A stretch of DNA of 64,000 bases, from the NCBI RefSeq assembly GCF_001886715.1, contig NZ_CP018082.1, positions 2,852,001 through 2,916,000 on the forward strand. Direction: 5' to 3'. The stretch comes from Nocardia mangyaensis (GTDB taxonomy: Bacteria > Actinomycetota > Actinomycetes > Mycobacteriales > Mycobacteriaceae). Shown here in pieces: positions 43,506-51,607 of this stretch (positions within the stretch are counted from its first letter, which is position 1; every line of letters starts with the position of its first letter). Under the pieces are notes generated by a model. It had not been told where the DNA came from, searched no databases, and saw only the letters and a list, made by a program, of their open reading frames with translations. A program made the position numbers and the translations under genes.

Positions 43506-44711
43506 ATGACGCAATCATTCACGCCGGAGCAATTTCGGCAGGTGCTCGGCCAGTATCCCACGGGCGTTGTTGTCGTTACGGCGGTCATCCCCGGTGAGTC
43601 TCCGGCTGCGCTGACCATCGGATCGTTCTCGTCCGTCTCCCTCGAACCGCCACTCGTAGCGTTCTATCCGAGCATCGGGTCCAAGACATGGCCGAAGATC
43701 CAGGCACAAGGGCGGTTTTGCGTCAACATACTCGGTGCTGACCACGAAGCGCTCTGCCGCGTCTTCGCGTCCAAGGCCGCTGACAAGTTCGACGGAGTCA
43801 CCTGGCACCCCTCGCCGGGCGGTTCTCCAATTGTCGATGGAGCAGTGGCATGGATCGACTGCGAAGTGGATGATGTGCAGACGCTGGGGGATCACTTCCT
43901 CGTCGTCGGACGCGTGAATGCGCTGGAAACGGCCTCCAGGGACTTGCCGCTGCTGTTCTTCCGTGGCGGTTACGGACGTTTTCTCCACTCGTCGTTGGCC
44001 GCGTCCGAGTCGGCGCTCGCCGGATTCCTTCCGGTCGTGGAGGCGGTGCGGGCGGAGCTCGAGAGTGTCGCCGATGAGTGTGGAACCGAGTGCAACCTGG
44101 CAGCGCACACGCGCGACGAGTTCATCGTGCTGGCCGGGGCGGGATCCCAGGCATCGCCACAAGCGGGCGCCCCTACCCGCGTGGGTCGGCGTTTGCCCTA
44201 TCTGGCGCCCATCGGCACGACGCTGGCGGCTTGGGGCGACAACAGCGACGTCAAGCGGTGGGCAGCATCTATCGATTCCGAGTCCGGCGATGGGCCGAGC
44301 CAGTGGCACGACGTGCTGAGCCTGGTGCGTCGCCGCGGGTACGTGATTGGCCGGGGCGAGATGCCTTATGCGGCGATGGAAGAAGCGATCGACAACCGCC
44401 GCAGTGAGCTCGCGGATCCCACCTTGCTGGGTGCGCTGAGCGAGGTCCGCAAGACTATGTTGGATCAGCCTTCTCTCGACACCCCGGACGAGGCCTATGA
44501 CGTCCGCTCGCTGAGTGTCCCGATCTTCTTGGCGGACGGTCGCGTCGTGCAGATGGGTCTGTACGGCTTGCAGACCGTCATGTCCAACGAGACCGTGCGC
44601 TTTTGCATTCAGCGTCTCCTCGAGGCCTCACGTCGGTGCACGGCGCTGCTCGGCGGCAGTTTGCCTGACGATTTTCCCCGACCCATAGAGCCTGACGCGT
44701 CCGATCGGTAA
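43506..44711 (+). CDS. Flavin reductase fused to an IclR-type effector domain
   Basis: 401 residues from ATG 43506; ATG 43428 (with a good AAGG site) would add 26. Residues 1-160 are a flavin reductase of the HpaC/HsaB type: FRQVLGQYPTGVVVVTAVI, SFSSVSLEPPLVAFYPSIGS, RFCVNILGADHEALCRVFAS and VEGRV-like end. Residues 165-400 match the IclR effector-binding domain: FLPVVEAVRAELESVADECG, VGRRLPYLAPIGTTLAAW, and LSVPIFLADGRVVQMGLYGL. There is no helix-turn-helix, so this is an enzyme with a ligand sensor, not a regulator. It should feed reduced flavin to the monooxygenase at 42000 in a manner modulated by a ligand. Confidence 0.9.
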   Translation: MTQSFTPEQFRQVLGQYPTGVVVVTAVIPGESPAALTIGSFSSVSLEPPLVAFYPSIGSKTWPKIQAQGRFCVNILGADHEALCRVFASKAADKFDGVTWHPSPGGSPIVDGAVAWIDCEVDDVQTLGDHFLVVGRVNALETASRDLPLLFFRGGYGRFLHSSLAASESALAGFLPVVEAVRAELESVADECGTECNLAAHTRDEFIVLAGAGSQASPQAGAPTRVGRRLPYLAPIGTTLAAWGDNSDVKRWAASIDSESGDGPSQWHDVLSLVRRRGYVIGRGEMPYAAMEEAIDNRRSELADPTLLGALSEVRKTMLDQPSLDTPDEAYDVRSLSVPIFLADGRVVQMGLYGLQTVMSNETVRFCIQRLLEASRRCTALLGGSLPDDFPRPIEPDASDR

Positions 44712-45056
44712 GAGGTGCCGAGCGGTCAGGTCGGTAAGGGTTGAGCGGCTCGGTGTACGTAAACATTGTGCCTTGCGCGCGGATATCGGCGTGCGGTTGG
44801 CGTCGGGACATGTGAGGCGAGTTGTCGACGAAATCCGGCGCGGCGAAGCGGCCACTTCGTCGGCTCTCGCGGTGGCGCTGCATCGTGGGCGTATGGCGCA
44901 GTGGCGCACGCCACCCTTTCGGGTCGCGAGTCAGTCTGTCCTCAGCGTTTCGGCTGCAGGGTCGCTTACACGTCGTCGAAGGTCGGCGAAGGTGGTCGGG
45001 GCGCGGTGGGGTCGTATCGCCCGATTGCTCGATGGGCTGTAGTCTTGATGCAGACA
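44712..45056. other. Gap without recognisable gene
   Basis: An open frame at 44773-45042 lacks a ribosome site and family resemblance. The region otherwise leads into the operator at 45057. Confidence 0.4.
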
Positions 45057-45068
45057 TATCGAGCGCTA
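45057..45068. promoter_or_regulatory. Regulon operator before crotonase
   Basis: TATCGAGCGCTA in CATATCGAGCGCTATATATA, 114 bp upstream of the crotonase start. Confidence 0.6.
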
Positions 45069-45181
45069 TATATACGCTCTCTCGGGGTGTGCCAAGCCCG
45101 AGGAGTACTTGTGGGATCCCCGTCGAGCCCAGGGAGAGAAGCCGCCCGCAACGACGACACGCAAGAGAAGGGATCGCGCCA

Positions 45182-45940
45182 ATGGGCGACTTCGTACTGA
45201 GCAAGGTTGAAGGTCAGATCGGCTGGCTCACTCTCAACGATCCGGACCGCCTGAACCCCGTCACGTTCGAACGCATCCGCGAGATCAATGCAGCCGCAGA
45301 GGAAATGTCGGCTCGCGACGACGTGCATGTTGTTGTCATTACGGGGGCGGGTCGCGCCTTCTGCGCAGGCGCAGATTTGTCCGGCGACGATACCTTTCTT
45401 ACCAACAACGCGCCGCCGGCGAGCGGTTCAATCACCGATGCGGCCGGTCTGTGGACGCTAACCGCGATGCGCCAGCCCGTAATCGCCATGATCAACGGTG
45501 CGGCGGTCGGCTACGGTTTCGAGCTGGCATTACAGGCGGATCTTCGAGTTTGTGCCACGAGCGCCCGGCTCGGGCATCCGGGCGTGAAACTGGGAACCAT
45601 CACGGACACCGGCGCCGCAACGTGGCTGCTTCCCCGTCTCGTCGGCTGGTCTGTTGCCGCCGAGGTGCTCTACTCGGGCTCGCTGTACGAGGCGGCCGAA
45701 GCGCTCCAGATGAGATTGGTCAATCACGTCGTTCCCGACGATGAAGTGTACGAATTCACCGCGCAGTTGGCCAAAACGCTGGCCGCGAACTCGCCCTGGG
45801 CGCTGCGGACTACGAAGAGACTGCTCTTCCAGGGTCTCGAGGAGTCGTCCCGAGCGAGCGTCCTGGAGCAGTTCATTAAGGTGAATCAGGGTGACCCGAC
45901 CTACGATCCGTCGTCTCACTTCACCCGCTTCAGAAAGTGA
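45182..45940 (+). CDS. Enoyl-CoA hydratase/isomerase (crotonase family)
   Basis: 252 residues from ATG 45182, ribosome site AGAGAAGGGA. Motifs: LTLNDPDRLNPVTFERI, AFCAGADLSGDDTF, INGAAVGYGFELALQADLRV and GHPGVKLGTITDTGAATWLL. The position of the first hydratase Glu is filled by Thr/Asp-type residues (GTITDTG), so isomerase, hydrolase or lyase activity is as likely as hydration. A decayed paralogue with the same operator arrangement is at 32726-33127. Confidence 0.9.
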   Translation: MGDFVLSKVEGQIGWLTLNDPDRLNPVTFERIREINAAAEEMSARDDVHVVVITGAGRAFCAGADLSGDDTFLTNNAPPASGSITDAAGLWTLTAMRQPVIAMINGAAVGYGFELALQADLRVCATSARLGHPGVKLGTITDTGAATWLLPRLVGWSVAAEVLYSGSLYEAAEALQMRLVNHVVPDDEVYEFTAQLAKTLAANSPWALRTTKRLLFQGLEESSRASVLEQFIKVNQGDPTYDPSSHFTRFRK

Positions 45941-45944
45941 CATC

Positions 45945-46250
45945 CCCGGCGAAGAGGCGGTCGCCGACCCGGCACGATCTCGTCTTCGAATCCTCGCCTT
46001 GGGCCGCGAAATGCGCCGCCTGCCGGCGATGGTCGTGGTCGGCATTTTTTCAGGCAGGACGGCAGCCAGGGCCGTACGTGCAATGTCGAGTGCCTGCTCC
46101 CCACCTGCACGACGCAGTCGGCGAGCACGTCCTCCATGAGCGAGGGCCGAAGTCGGACAAGGCAGCAATTGCTGGATCGACGCGCCTGCGATGCAGCCGG
46201 AGGGGGATCGTGCAGGATGCCCCGCGGGTTTGCCGACGAGGGCCGGTTCA
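45945..46250 (-). pseudogene. Thiolase N-terminal remnant, paralogue of the gene at 12912
   Basis: On the minus strand the sequence reads LMEDVLADCVVQVGS in one frame and GEQALDIARTALAAVLPEKM in the next, matching LVEDVLAGCVVQVGDQALNIARTAALAAGLPEDV of the intact thiolase. Nothing after the active-site Cys region is left. The operator at 46296 lies just upstream, as expected for its former promoter. Confidence 0.65.
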
Positions 46251-46295
46251 CCGGTCGTGCCTCCTGATAGACCGATCTCGCAATTTCGTATATCT

Positions 46296-46307
46296 ATCGA
46301 TCGTTAG
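46296..46307. promoter_or_regulatory. Regulon operator before SDR
   Basis: TATCGATCGTTA in CTATCGATCGTTAGATTG, one mismatch from the palindrome, 140 bp before the SDR start and next to the thiolase remnant on the other strand. Confidence 0.55.
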
Positions 46308-46447
46308 ATTGGTAGGGTAGCGCCGCGGTACCTCCGGTGCAGTCCTCGGCGCCACTCGCACTCAGCACCACAGGACAACAGTCCGGGTGATTGCCACCCC
46401 ACGGGTCGGTGCATTCACCCGCATATTCATCGATAAGGTTGGGTTGT

Positions 46448-47212
46448 ATGAACCAGTATCTGGAGCGATTTCGCGCGGACGGCAAGGTCGCCATCGTCAC
46501 CGGAGCCAGCTCCGGTCTCGGACTGGGCTTCGCACTCGCCATCGGCTCGGTCGGGGCGTCGGTCGTCGTCGCCGCGAGGAGAGAGAAGCGCCTCGACGAA
46601 CTGTGTGGTGTCCTGAACTCTGAGGGAATCGCTGCTCATCCCGTCGTGATGGACGTGACAGGTCCGGATCAGTGCAAGGAATTGGTGAGAGCCACCGTCG
46701 ATAGGTTCGGATCACTCGATATCCTCATCAACAACGCCGGTCTCGGCGGGTCGATGCCCAGCCACAAGGAGTCACCGGATCATTTCCGCAACATCGTCGA
46801 TGTAAACCTCATGGGAACGTACTGGATGGCTCAGGCCGCGGCCGATGTGATGGCTCCCGGTTCCGCAATTGTCAATATCGCCAGCCTGCACGGCGTGACG
46901 GCCTCACGATTCCCGTCGGCGGCGTACTCGGCGAGCAAGGCCGGCGTCCTCGGCCTGACACGCGATCTCGCGAGTCAGTGGTCGAGGCGACGCGGGATCC
47001 GGGTCAATGCACTGTGCCCGGGCTACGTCGAGACAGAGATGACCGGCGAATCGATGGGGCCGCTCTCGGAGATGGTTGAACAGAACAGTATCTTCGGACG
47101 GTTCGGGCGTCAGGATGAGATGGATTCCGCGCTGATCTTCCTGGCGACCGAAGCCTCCTCATACATGACCGGTAGCACCCTCATGGTCGACGGCGGCTAC
47201 AGCGTCGTCTGA
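46448..47212 (+). CDS. Short-chain dehydrogenase/reductase (FabG-like)
   Basis: 254 residues. TGASSGLG cofactor motif at 18-25, AARREKRLD favouring NADP(H) by Arg residues, INNAGLGG, catalytic Ser146, Tyr160 and Lys164 (YSASK), and a C-terminal GSTLMVDGGYSVV typical of tetrameric classical SDRs. Start ATG 46448. It likely oxidises or reduces a ring alcohol or 3-hydroxyacyl-CoA of the pathway. Confidence 0.92.
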   Translation: MNQYLERFRADGKVAIVTGASSGLGLGFALAIGSVGASVVVAARREKRLDELCGVLNSEGIAAHPVVMDVTGPDQCKELVRATVDRFGSLDILINNAGLGGSMPSHKESPDHFRNIVDVNLMGTYWMAQAAADVMAPGSAIVNIASLHGVTASRFPSAAYSASKAGVLGLTRDLASQWSRRRGIRVNALCPGYVETEMTGESMGPLSEMVEQNSIFGRFGRQDEMDSALIFLATEASSYMTGSTLMVDGGYSVV

Positions 47213-47393
47213 TCCGGCCATCTGGTTCGTGCATCCCCGCCATCTTTTCGTGGGCGCGGGAACCGGGGCCACGGACGCTCGGATCCGAGGTCTCGGCCTC
47301 TCCGACAAGGCATTGCGTGGCGTCGCGGCCGAATCGCACTCCCTGAACTGCTGTCGTTCGGCGGCTCCTGGCACGGAGCCACTGCCAGGCGTT

Positions 47394-47570
47394 TCAATGA
47401 TCGTGGTCGGAGCCCGTCCGCACGGCTGACACCTCGTAGACGCGAACTTCATTCTCTGAGAAGGACAGGTCTCGTGCGGCATCGTCGAACACGACGGCAC
47501 CCTGGCATCGAAGAAGCGGATCACGGACGATCCCGATCCCGATCCCGGTCGCGAGCGAAATCCCATGCGG
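47394..47570 (-). other. Unassigned C-terminal coding remnant
   Basis: A minus-strand frame reads VVFDDAARDLSFSENEVRVY EVSAV then stops; it looks like the end of a protein but I cannot name the family. Bases 47213-47393 show nothing recognisable. Confidence 0.25.
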
Positions 47571-48070
47571 GCCGATGGTTGCACCACGACCCGCGCCATC
47601 GGTCGGCCGGTCTACGCGATTAACCCGATGGCCGTCGCTCGCTACTGTGAACGCCCCCGATGGCCGCGGCCAACATTCTGTGCGTCGATGCCACCTACAC
47701 CGGCCCATACGGACAGCGACCCCATCCAGTCCATCGCCGACTTGCGTGCCCAACGGGACGCGGTCTGGCGGAGCACCAAAGCCGGCAATGAATTTGCGAT
47801 CGCTGCTGCGTGGATACCACCCCGATGCTCCTGGCGGCCTTCGCTGACAACTCTGCGACCAACCTCGCAAACCTGGAGTTCGCGCTGTCCTCATTGTCGC
47901 CCCGACCCCGGGCCACCGCGGCCAAGCTCATTCGGACCCGGGTCGCGGCTGCGCTGCGCAGGGCACGCCGCCGTGGTCGTACTCCTGCAAGGCGCGGAAA
48001 GGTCACCGGCGTCGACCCACCGTGACCCACGCGCCAGAAATTGCGCTGGACGACGGTGGCGCGCGCACGC
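47565..48070 (+). pseudogene. IS110-family transposase remnant
   Basis: Segments RPVYAINPMAVARYCER, LRAQRDAVWRSTKAGNEF, LLAAFADNSATNLANLEFAL and AAKLIRTRVAAALRRA appear in successive frames. They match the middle of IS110-type transposases (YAINPMAVARYRER, AQQDAVWRRTKA, AAFADRSATNLA, AAKLTKARIAAALRRAGR). N- and C-terminal parts are missing. Confidence 0.7.
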
Positions 48071-48200
48071 GGCTTCGCGCAAACCTCAGCCGGTGGTCGA
48101 GGACTAGCCGGGGCGACCTCCGAGCGCAATTCGTGTATCCGCACGACAACAACCGGGCTGACTTTTGCCGGGCTCGCGACGGGCCTGGCGAAGCTCAGCC

Positions 48201-48827
48201 CTACGCTTCGGTGTGTTTGGTGACGAGGCGGACTGCGTAGTGGGTGTAGCGGTCGGCGATTTCGGTGGGGGTGAGCGGTCCGTTGGTGTTGTACCAGTCG
48301 AGGATTCCGCCGAGCATGCCGAGGAGGACGCGGGCGGTGAAGTGGGGGTCTTTGTCGTCGAAGATGCCTGCGGTGATGCCGTCTTGGAGTAGGTCTTCGA
48401 GTTTGGTTTGTACGAGGTTTCGTTTGGTGAGGTATTTTTCACGGAGGGTGTCGCCGAGGAATCGGTACTCATCGTGGAGCATGGCGAGGTCTCGGCGGTG
48501 GGTGTAGTGCAAGGCGACGGTGGTGATGTAGTTCTCGAACCTGTGCAGGGGGTTGTCGTCGGCGTCGGCGAGGCATAGGTCGATGTGGGTGTAGAAGTCG
48601 TCGAGGGCGATGTCGAGCAGGGCGAACAGGATTCCCTCTTTGTTGCCGTAGTGGTAGTAGAGGGTTGGCATGGTGAGGTTCGCCCCGGCTGCGATGGCCC
48701 GGACTGTGGTGCCGTGGTAGCCGAGTTCCTGGAAGGAGTTCAGGGCGACTGTAAGGATGGGGGTGAGGGGTACGTCGGGGTAGGTGTGCCAGTCGTACTG
48801 GCTGAGTGTGGCATCTCCAGCGGCCAT
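48201..48827 (-). CDS. TetR-family regulator, candidate regulon repressor
   Basis: 208 residues from ATG 48827, chosen for a GGAGGG ribosome site 7 bp upstream. DNA-binding domain LTPILTVALNSFQELGYHGTTVRAI, AAGANLTMPTLYYHYGNKEGILFALL at about residues 20-65, then a long ligand domain (HRRDLAMLHDEYRFLGDTLREKYL) of the kind seen in KstR2-type regulators of CoA-thioester pathways. A regulon-like palindrome lies about 45 bp upstream on its own promoter. It is the only intact regulator gene within the 12-51 kb stretch that carries the operators. Confidence 0.92.
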   Translation of the reverse strand: MAAGDATLSQYDWHTYPDVPLTPILTVALNSFQELGYHGTTVRAIAAGANLTMPTLYYHYGNKEGILFALLDIALDDFYTHIDLCLADADDNPLHRFENYITTVALHYTHRRDLAMLHDEYRFLGDTLREKYLTKRNLVQTKLEDLLQDGITAGIFDDKDPHFTARVLLGMLGGILDWYNTNGPLTPTEIADRYTHYAVRLVTKHTEA

Positions 48828-48868
48828 ATCGGTGCCCTCCACGCGTCTCCTGTTTGGCGTCGCGACCA

Positions 48869-48886
48869 CTAGCGAGCGGTCACTAG
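48869..48886. promoter_or_regulatory. Palindrome in the TetR promoter
   Basis: CTAGCGAGCGGTCACTAG, arms CTAG(C/T)GA and TC(A/G)CTAG. It shares TAGCGAGCG with the other regulon sites but has a longer spacing. Autoregulation is likely. Confidence 0.5.
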
Positions 48887-48889
48887 AGA

Positions 48890-49279
48890 CTCTATACGCC
48901 CGCGCATCTTCGTCAAAGGCTCAACCTATCGAACGCCCGGTAGGCTGCGGGAGCTACCGCGCGACCAGACGAGCCCTGTTGTCCGAAACCGACCCCGCGA
49001 CGGAGCGGACCCCGCTTCCCATTCACTGGGTTCGAGTAATCGAGCTGAGCTCGGGAGGTTGTCGCGCCGTTCGATCGTTTGGCGACAGGATTGTGCGAGG
49101 CATGTTAGCGCTGCAGGGGTCGGCGCGGCGAGTATGTCGGAGCAGTTCATCAAGTTGATCCGTCGTCATCGTGCGATTCAAAAGTGATGACCTGAACGGA
49201 GATGCGGCGAGATCGCCGGTACCGCCCGGCACTCTGAGCGCCGGGCGGCGCGATGATGGACGTGGGTGCTACGCAGTTT
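48890..49279. other. Gap without recognisable gene
   Basis: No open frame with family resemblance, regulon palindrome or strong hairpin seen. It separates the TetR gene from the 3' end of the secreted-protein gene. Confidence 0.4.
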
Positions 49280-49987
49280 TTACTGCGTCGTGGCCGGGGT
49301 GGGCATCGGCTGATTGATCGTGGTGAAATACTGTGCCACGGCCATGATCGCGATCGGGGCGGCGATCAACAGCTGGCCGGCGAGTGCGCCGAGCGCTCCG
49401 ATGGCCATGATGCCGCCGATGCAGCCGATAGCGGCTGCGGGGATGAACGGTCCGAACAGGCCGATTATGGTGGCCGAAGCGACCGTCGCACCGGCGATGC
49501 CACCGAGGACACACCCGACCGCGCCGCCGCCGATGCCGCCCACGATGCCGCCGATGGTGGCACCAATGTTGATGGTGCCCAGCATGCGGGCGAAAGCTGC
49601 CTGCTCACGGTCGTATTGGGTTGTCCATGGCGCCTGATCCTCGAACGGCAGTGCGACCGGCCTATAGATGGCGCGTGCCATATCGAACTGCGGGGTCAGC
49701 GTCGCGGTGCGATCTTTGATCTCTGCGGCGATCGGGAATTCGAAATCATCAACACGAAATCGCAATTCCGTGCCGGCGAGTACGGTTCCATCGGCCGCCA
49801 TGATCTTGAAAACCCCATCCTCGACGGCGAGATCACCGGCGTCGGTGGCGATGATGGTGGATTTTTCGGTAACACTAGCGGTGTAATTCACGCCCTGGTC
49901 GGCGGGTTGTGGCGTCGCGAGTCCGGCCTGGGCGGTCGTAACCACCACGGTAGCCAGCAACGTACAGCCAGCGGTAATCATTCTCAT
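49280..49987 (-). CDS. Secreted protein with glycine-zipper-like membrane segment, unknown function
   Basis: 235 residues from ATG 49987 (ribosome site AGAGAAG). A signal peptide is clear (MRMITAGCTLLATVVVTTAQ, cleavage near AQAGLA). The mature part first has a beta-rich segment (NYTASVTEKSTIIATDAGDL, GVFKIMAADGTVLAGTEL), then from about residue 140 a glycine- and alanine-rich hydrophobic stretch (IGATIGGIVGGIGGGAVGCVLGGIAG and two more) like a glycine zipper or hairpin membrane insertion. Proteins of this layout are common and uncharacterised in Rhodococcus and Nocardia (recollection). It is not part of the operator regulon. Confidence 0.8.
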   Translation of the reverse strand: MRMITAGCTLLATVVVTTAQAGLATPQPADQGVNYTASVTEKSTIIATDAGDLAVEDGVFKIMAADGTVLAGTELRFRVDDFEFPIAAEIKDRTATLTPQFDMARAIYRPVALPFEDQAPWTTQYDREQAAFARMLGTINIGATIGGIVGGIGGGAVGCVLGGIAGATVASATIIGLFGPFIPAAAIGCIGGIMAIGALGALAGQLLIAAPIAIMAVAQYFTTINQPMPTPATTQ

Positions 49988-50059
49988 CGGGTGCTTCTCT
50001 CTTTCGGAGTTCCTCGAACTGCGTTGTCGAGGAAGTGCTGAGCGCGGACCGCGCTTCAA

Positions 50060-50526
50060 TGGGGTTATGGAGATGCGCGCAACTGGCCGTCGTCACCTGG
50101 TGACCGCCTGTATGTGGGTATGCCTCTGTTTTTTTGCACAGAGCAAACGGCCTGGTCAGGATGCGCAAATGCGGGCCGTGCGACAGGCTGGGGCCAACTG
50201 TAGACAGGTTCGAAAGCGAAAGTGTTCGCCGTGGTAAGCGGCGCGTTCGGCAGACCCGGGCTGTTTCATCGCATCAATACGTTCGACCATGAGCGCGGTA
50301 CGGGGTTCGGATATTCACCCCGCAGTCCCGCAATTTCCGACTGTTCCACCGCGCGCCCGCATCGATACCGAAAAGGAAACATCATCCGGTAAAGAACCTC
50401 CTTGGCCGCATACATTGGGTCCTACGGGTGGCAATCAGGCAGATCCCGGCACCAAATCAAAGGGGCGAAGTCGCCGGGCCACCGTTCACGGCGATCGTGG
50501 TCACCCAATCGTGGTTACGGTAGCGC
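50060..50526. other. Gap without recognisable gene
   Basis: Upstream region of the secreted-protein gene. No frame with recognisable homology was found. Confidence 0.4.
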
Positions 50527-50730
50527 TCACGCGGCGGGCGGCTTGGTGAATCGGTGCCCACGTTCCTCCTCGTTCCCCTCCCTGCCGTACCCGACCTTCT
50601 TGTTGACAGGCAAATGTGAGTGGGTCAGAAGGAACAATGGCTCGGTGCCACTGTCTTCGACCAAGCGAGCGAGATTCAGCGGGGGAACACCGCCCGCGTC
50701 GGGGTGCATCGAAAAGACGCCGGTCTGCAC
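50527..50730 (-). pseudogene. N-terminal remnant of F420-type oxidoreductase, paralogue of 33294
   Basis: From ATG 50730 the frame reads MQTGVFSMHPDAGGVPPLNL, ARLVEDSGTEPLFLLTHSHLPV, matching MKTGVMSMNTDECGISPLDM, ARLVEDSGIESLWLPDHSHVPV of the intact oxidoreductase at 33294. It stops after about 67 codons, and the remainder of the protein is gone. Confidence 0.75.
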
Positions 50731-50993
50731 GATTCTTCTCCTTCATGCTGCCTTCTCCGTTTCAAGGCAATGCCTGTCCACCAGCAATTGATTCGGACAT
50801 TCTCCGATCGCGACCGCCCACCCTATTCGGACCGAAGTGTGAGTCAGTGCGTGGACTGCCCGGTTCAAGCGCTGCCGTCGCCGTGCGCGCTGCCCGAGGG
50901 CCTACTGCTTCGGCGAGAGGCGCTTGCTCATCTCGATCCACATGTGATGTCGGCCATAGGAACGAAGCTACTGGCACCACCATGGAACGTCAA

Positions 50994-51005
50994 TAGCTTG
51001 CGCTA
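50994..51005. promoter_or_regulatory. Regulon operator and promoter of the oxidoreductase remnant (minus strand)
   Basis: Minus strand TAGCGCAAGCTA abuts TTGACG; 17 bp later is TAGCTT. The upstream flank TATCTATC is also shared with the promoter at 33133-33181, showing that the promoter was duplicated with the gene. Confidence 0.6.
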
Positions 51006-51133
51006 GATAGATATCGTATGAGCCGAAGTGACGCGGGCGAAGGTCACGACGGACCGGCGCTGTCTTGGTTCCCGTGCGTGGGATCGGAGTTGTGCAGGAC
51101 TCGGCGAACAGCAGGTGGGTGAGAGACCAGAGG

Positions 51134-51400
51134 TTAGGCGAAGGTCAGCGAGCCCATCACAGCCCCAGGCCCACTAGGACGAGCCGGCTTTGTCGCAGGT
51201 CGCCGAGCCGTCCGACGGGCGGAGTGGATACCGCGCTGGACAACATCGTCGCGGTTATCGCCCTGTTGGTAGAGGTTTGTATGCTTCCGCCGTCCTTCGG
51301 CCCTGACGTGGGCGAGCAGGGGGTGTGGTCCCACAGCGCCATCATGTACACGAACACGCGGTTGATCCTCTGCGGACCGCCCGCCGGAACGCATACATAT
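51134..51400 (-). pseudogene. Possible MFS transporter scrap
   Basis: Minus-strand frames read AITATMLSSAVSTPPVGRLG DLRQSRLVLVGLGL and, in the next frame, GAVMGSLTFA, resembling the helix 2 - motif A (GRLGDL.....R) - helix 3 part of an MFS exporter. The evidence is short. Confidence 0.35.
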
Positions 51401-51607
51401 AGCGAATCAGTTGCTGCGGCACTGATGAGGGGCGTCCGAGAGGAGACCGGTCCGACGGTCACCGGCATCCGGCGTCACGTCGGCCAGAGAATCCTCGGGA
51501 CCTACAAGGACCTCCCTGAGCGACCAACACCGCGTACGGTCGGTCCAGTTGCTCGACCAATCGCGCGGAGCGGGTCGTTCATCGGTCGAGATGGCTTGTG
51601 AGGAACT

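Noticed and set aside
49253..50041. Plus-strand glycine-rich frame (262 codons)
   Set aside because: It is antisense to the secreted protein, which has a signal peptide and ribosome site; the glycine richness mirrors the glycine zipper codons.
11450..51005. KstR or KstR2 regulation of the cluster
   Set aside because: The palindromes found do not fit TnnAACnnGTTnnA or AnCAAGnnCTTGnT as I remember them; the core is TAGCG/CGCTA.
51065..51601. Possible Nudix-like box (ALMRGVREETG) in a plus-strand frame
   Set aside because: The rest of the Nudix fold and box (GX5EX7REUXEEXGU) is not present, and the opposite strand shows a better, though weak, MFS-like fragment.
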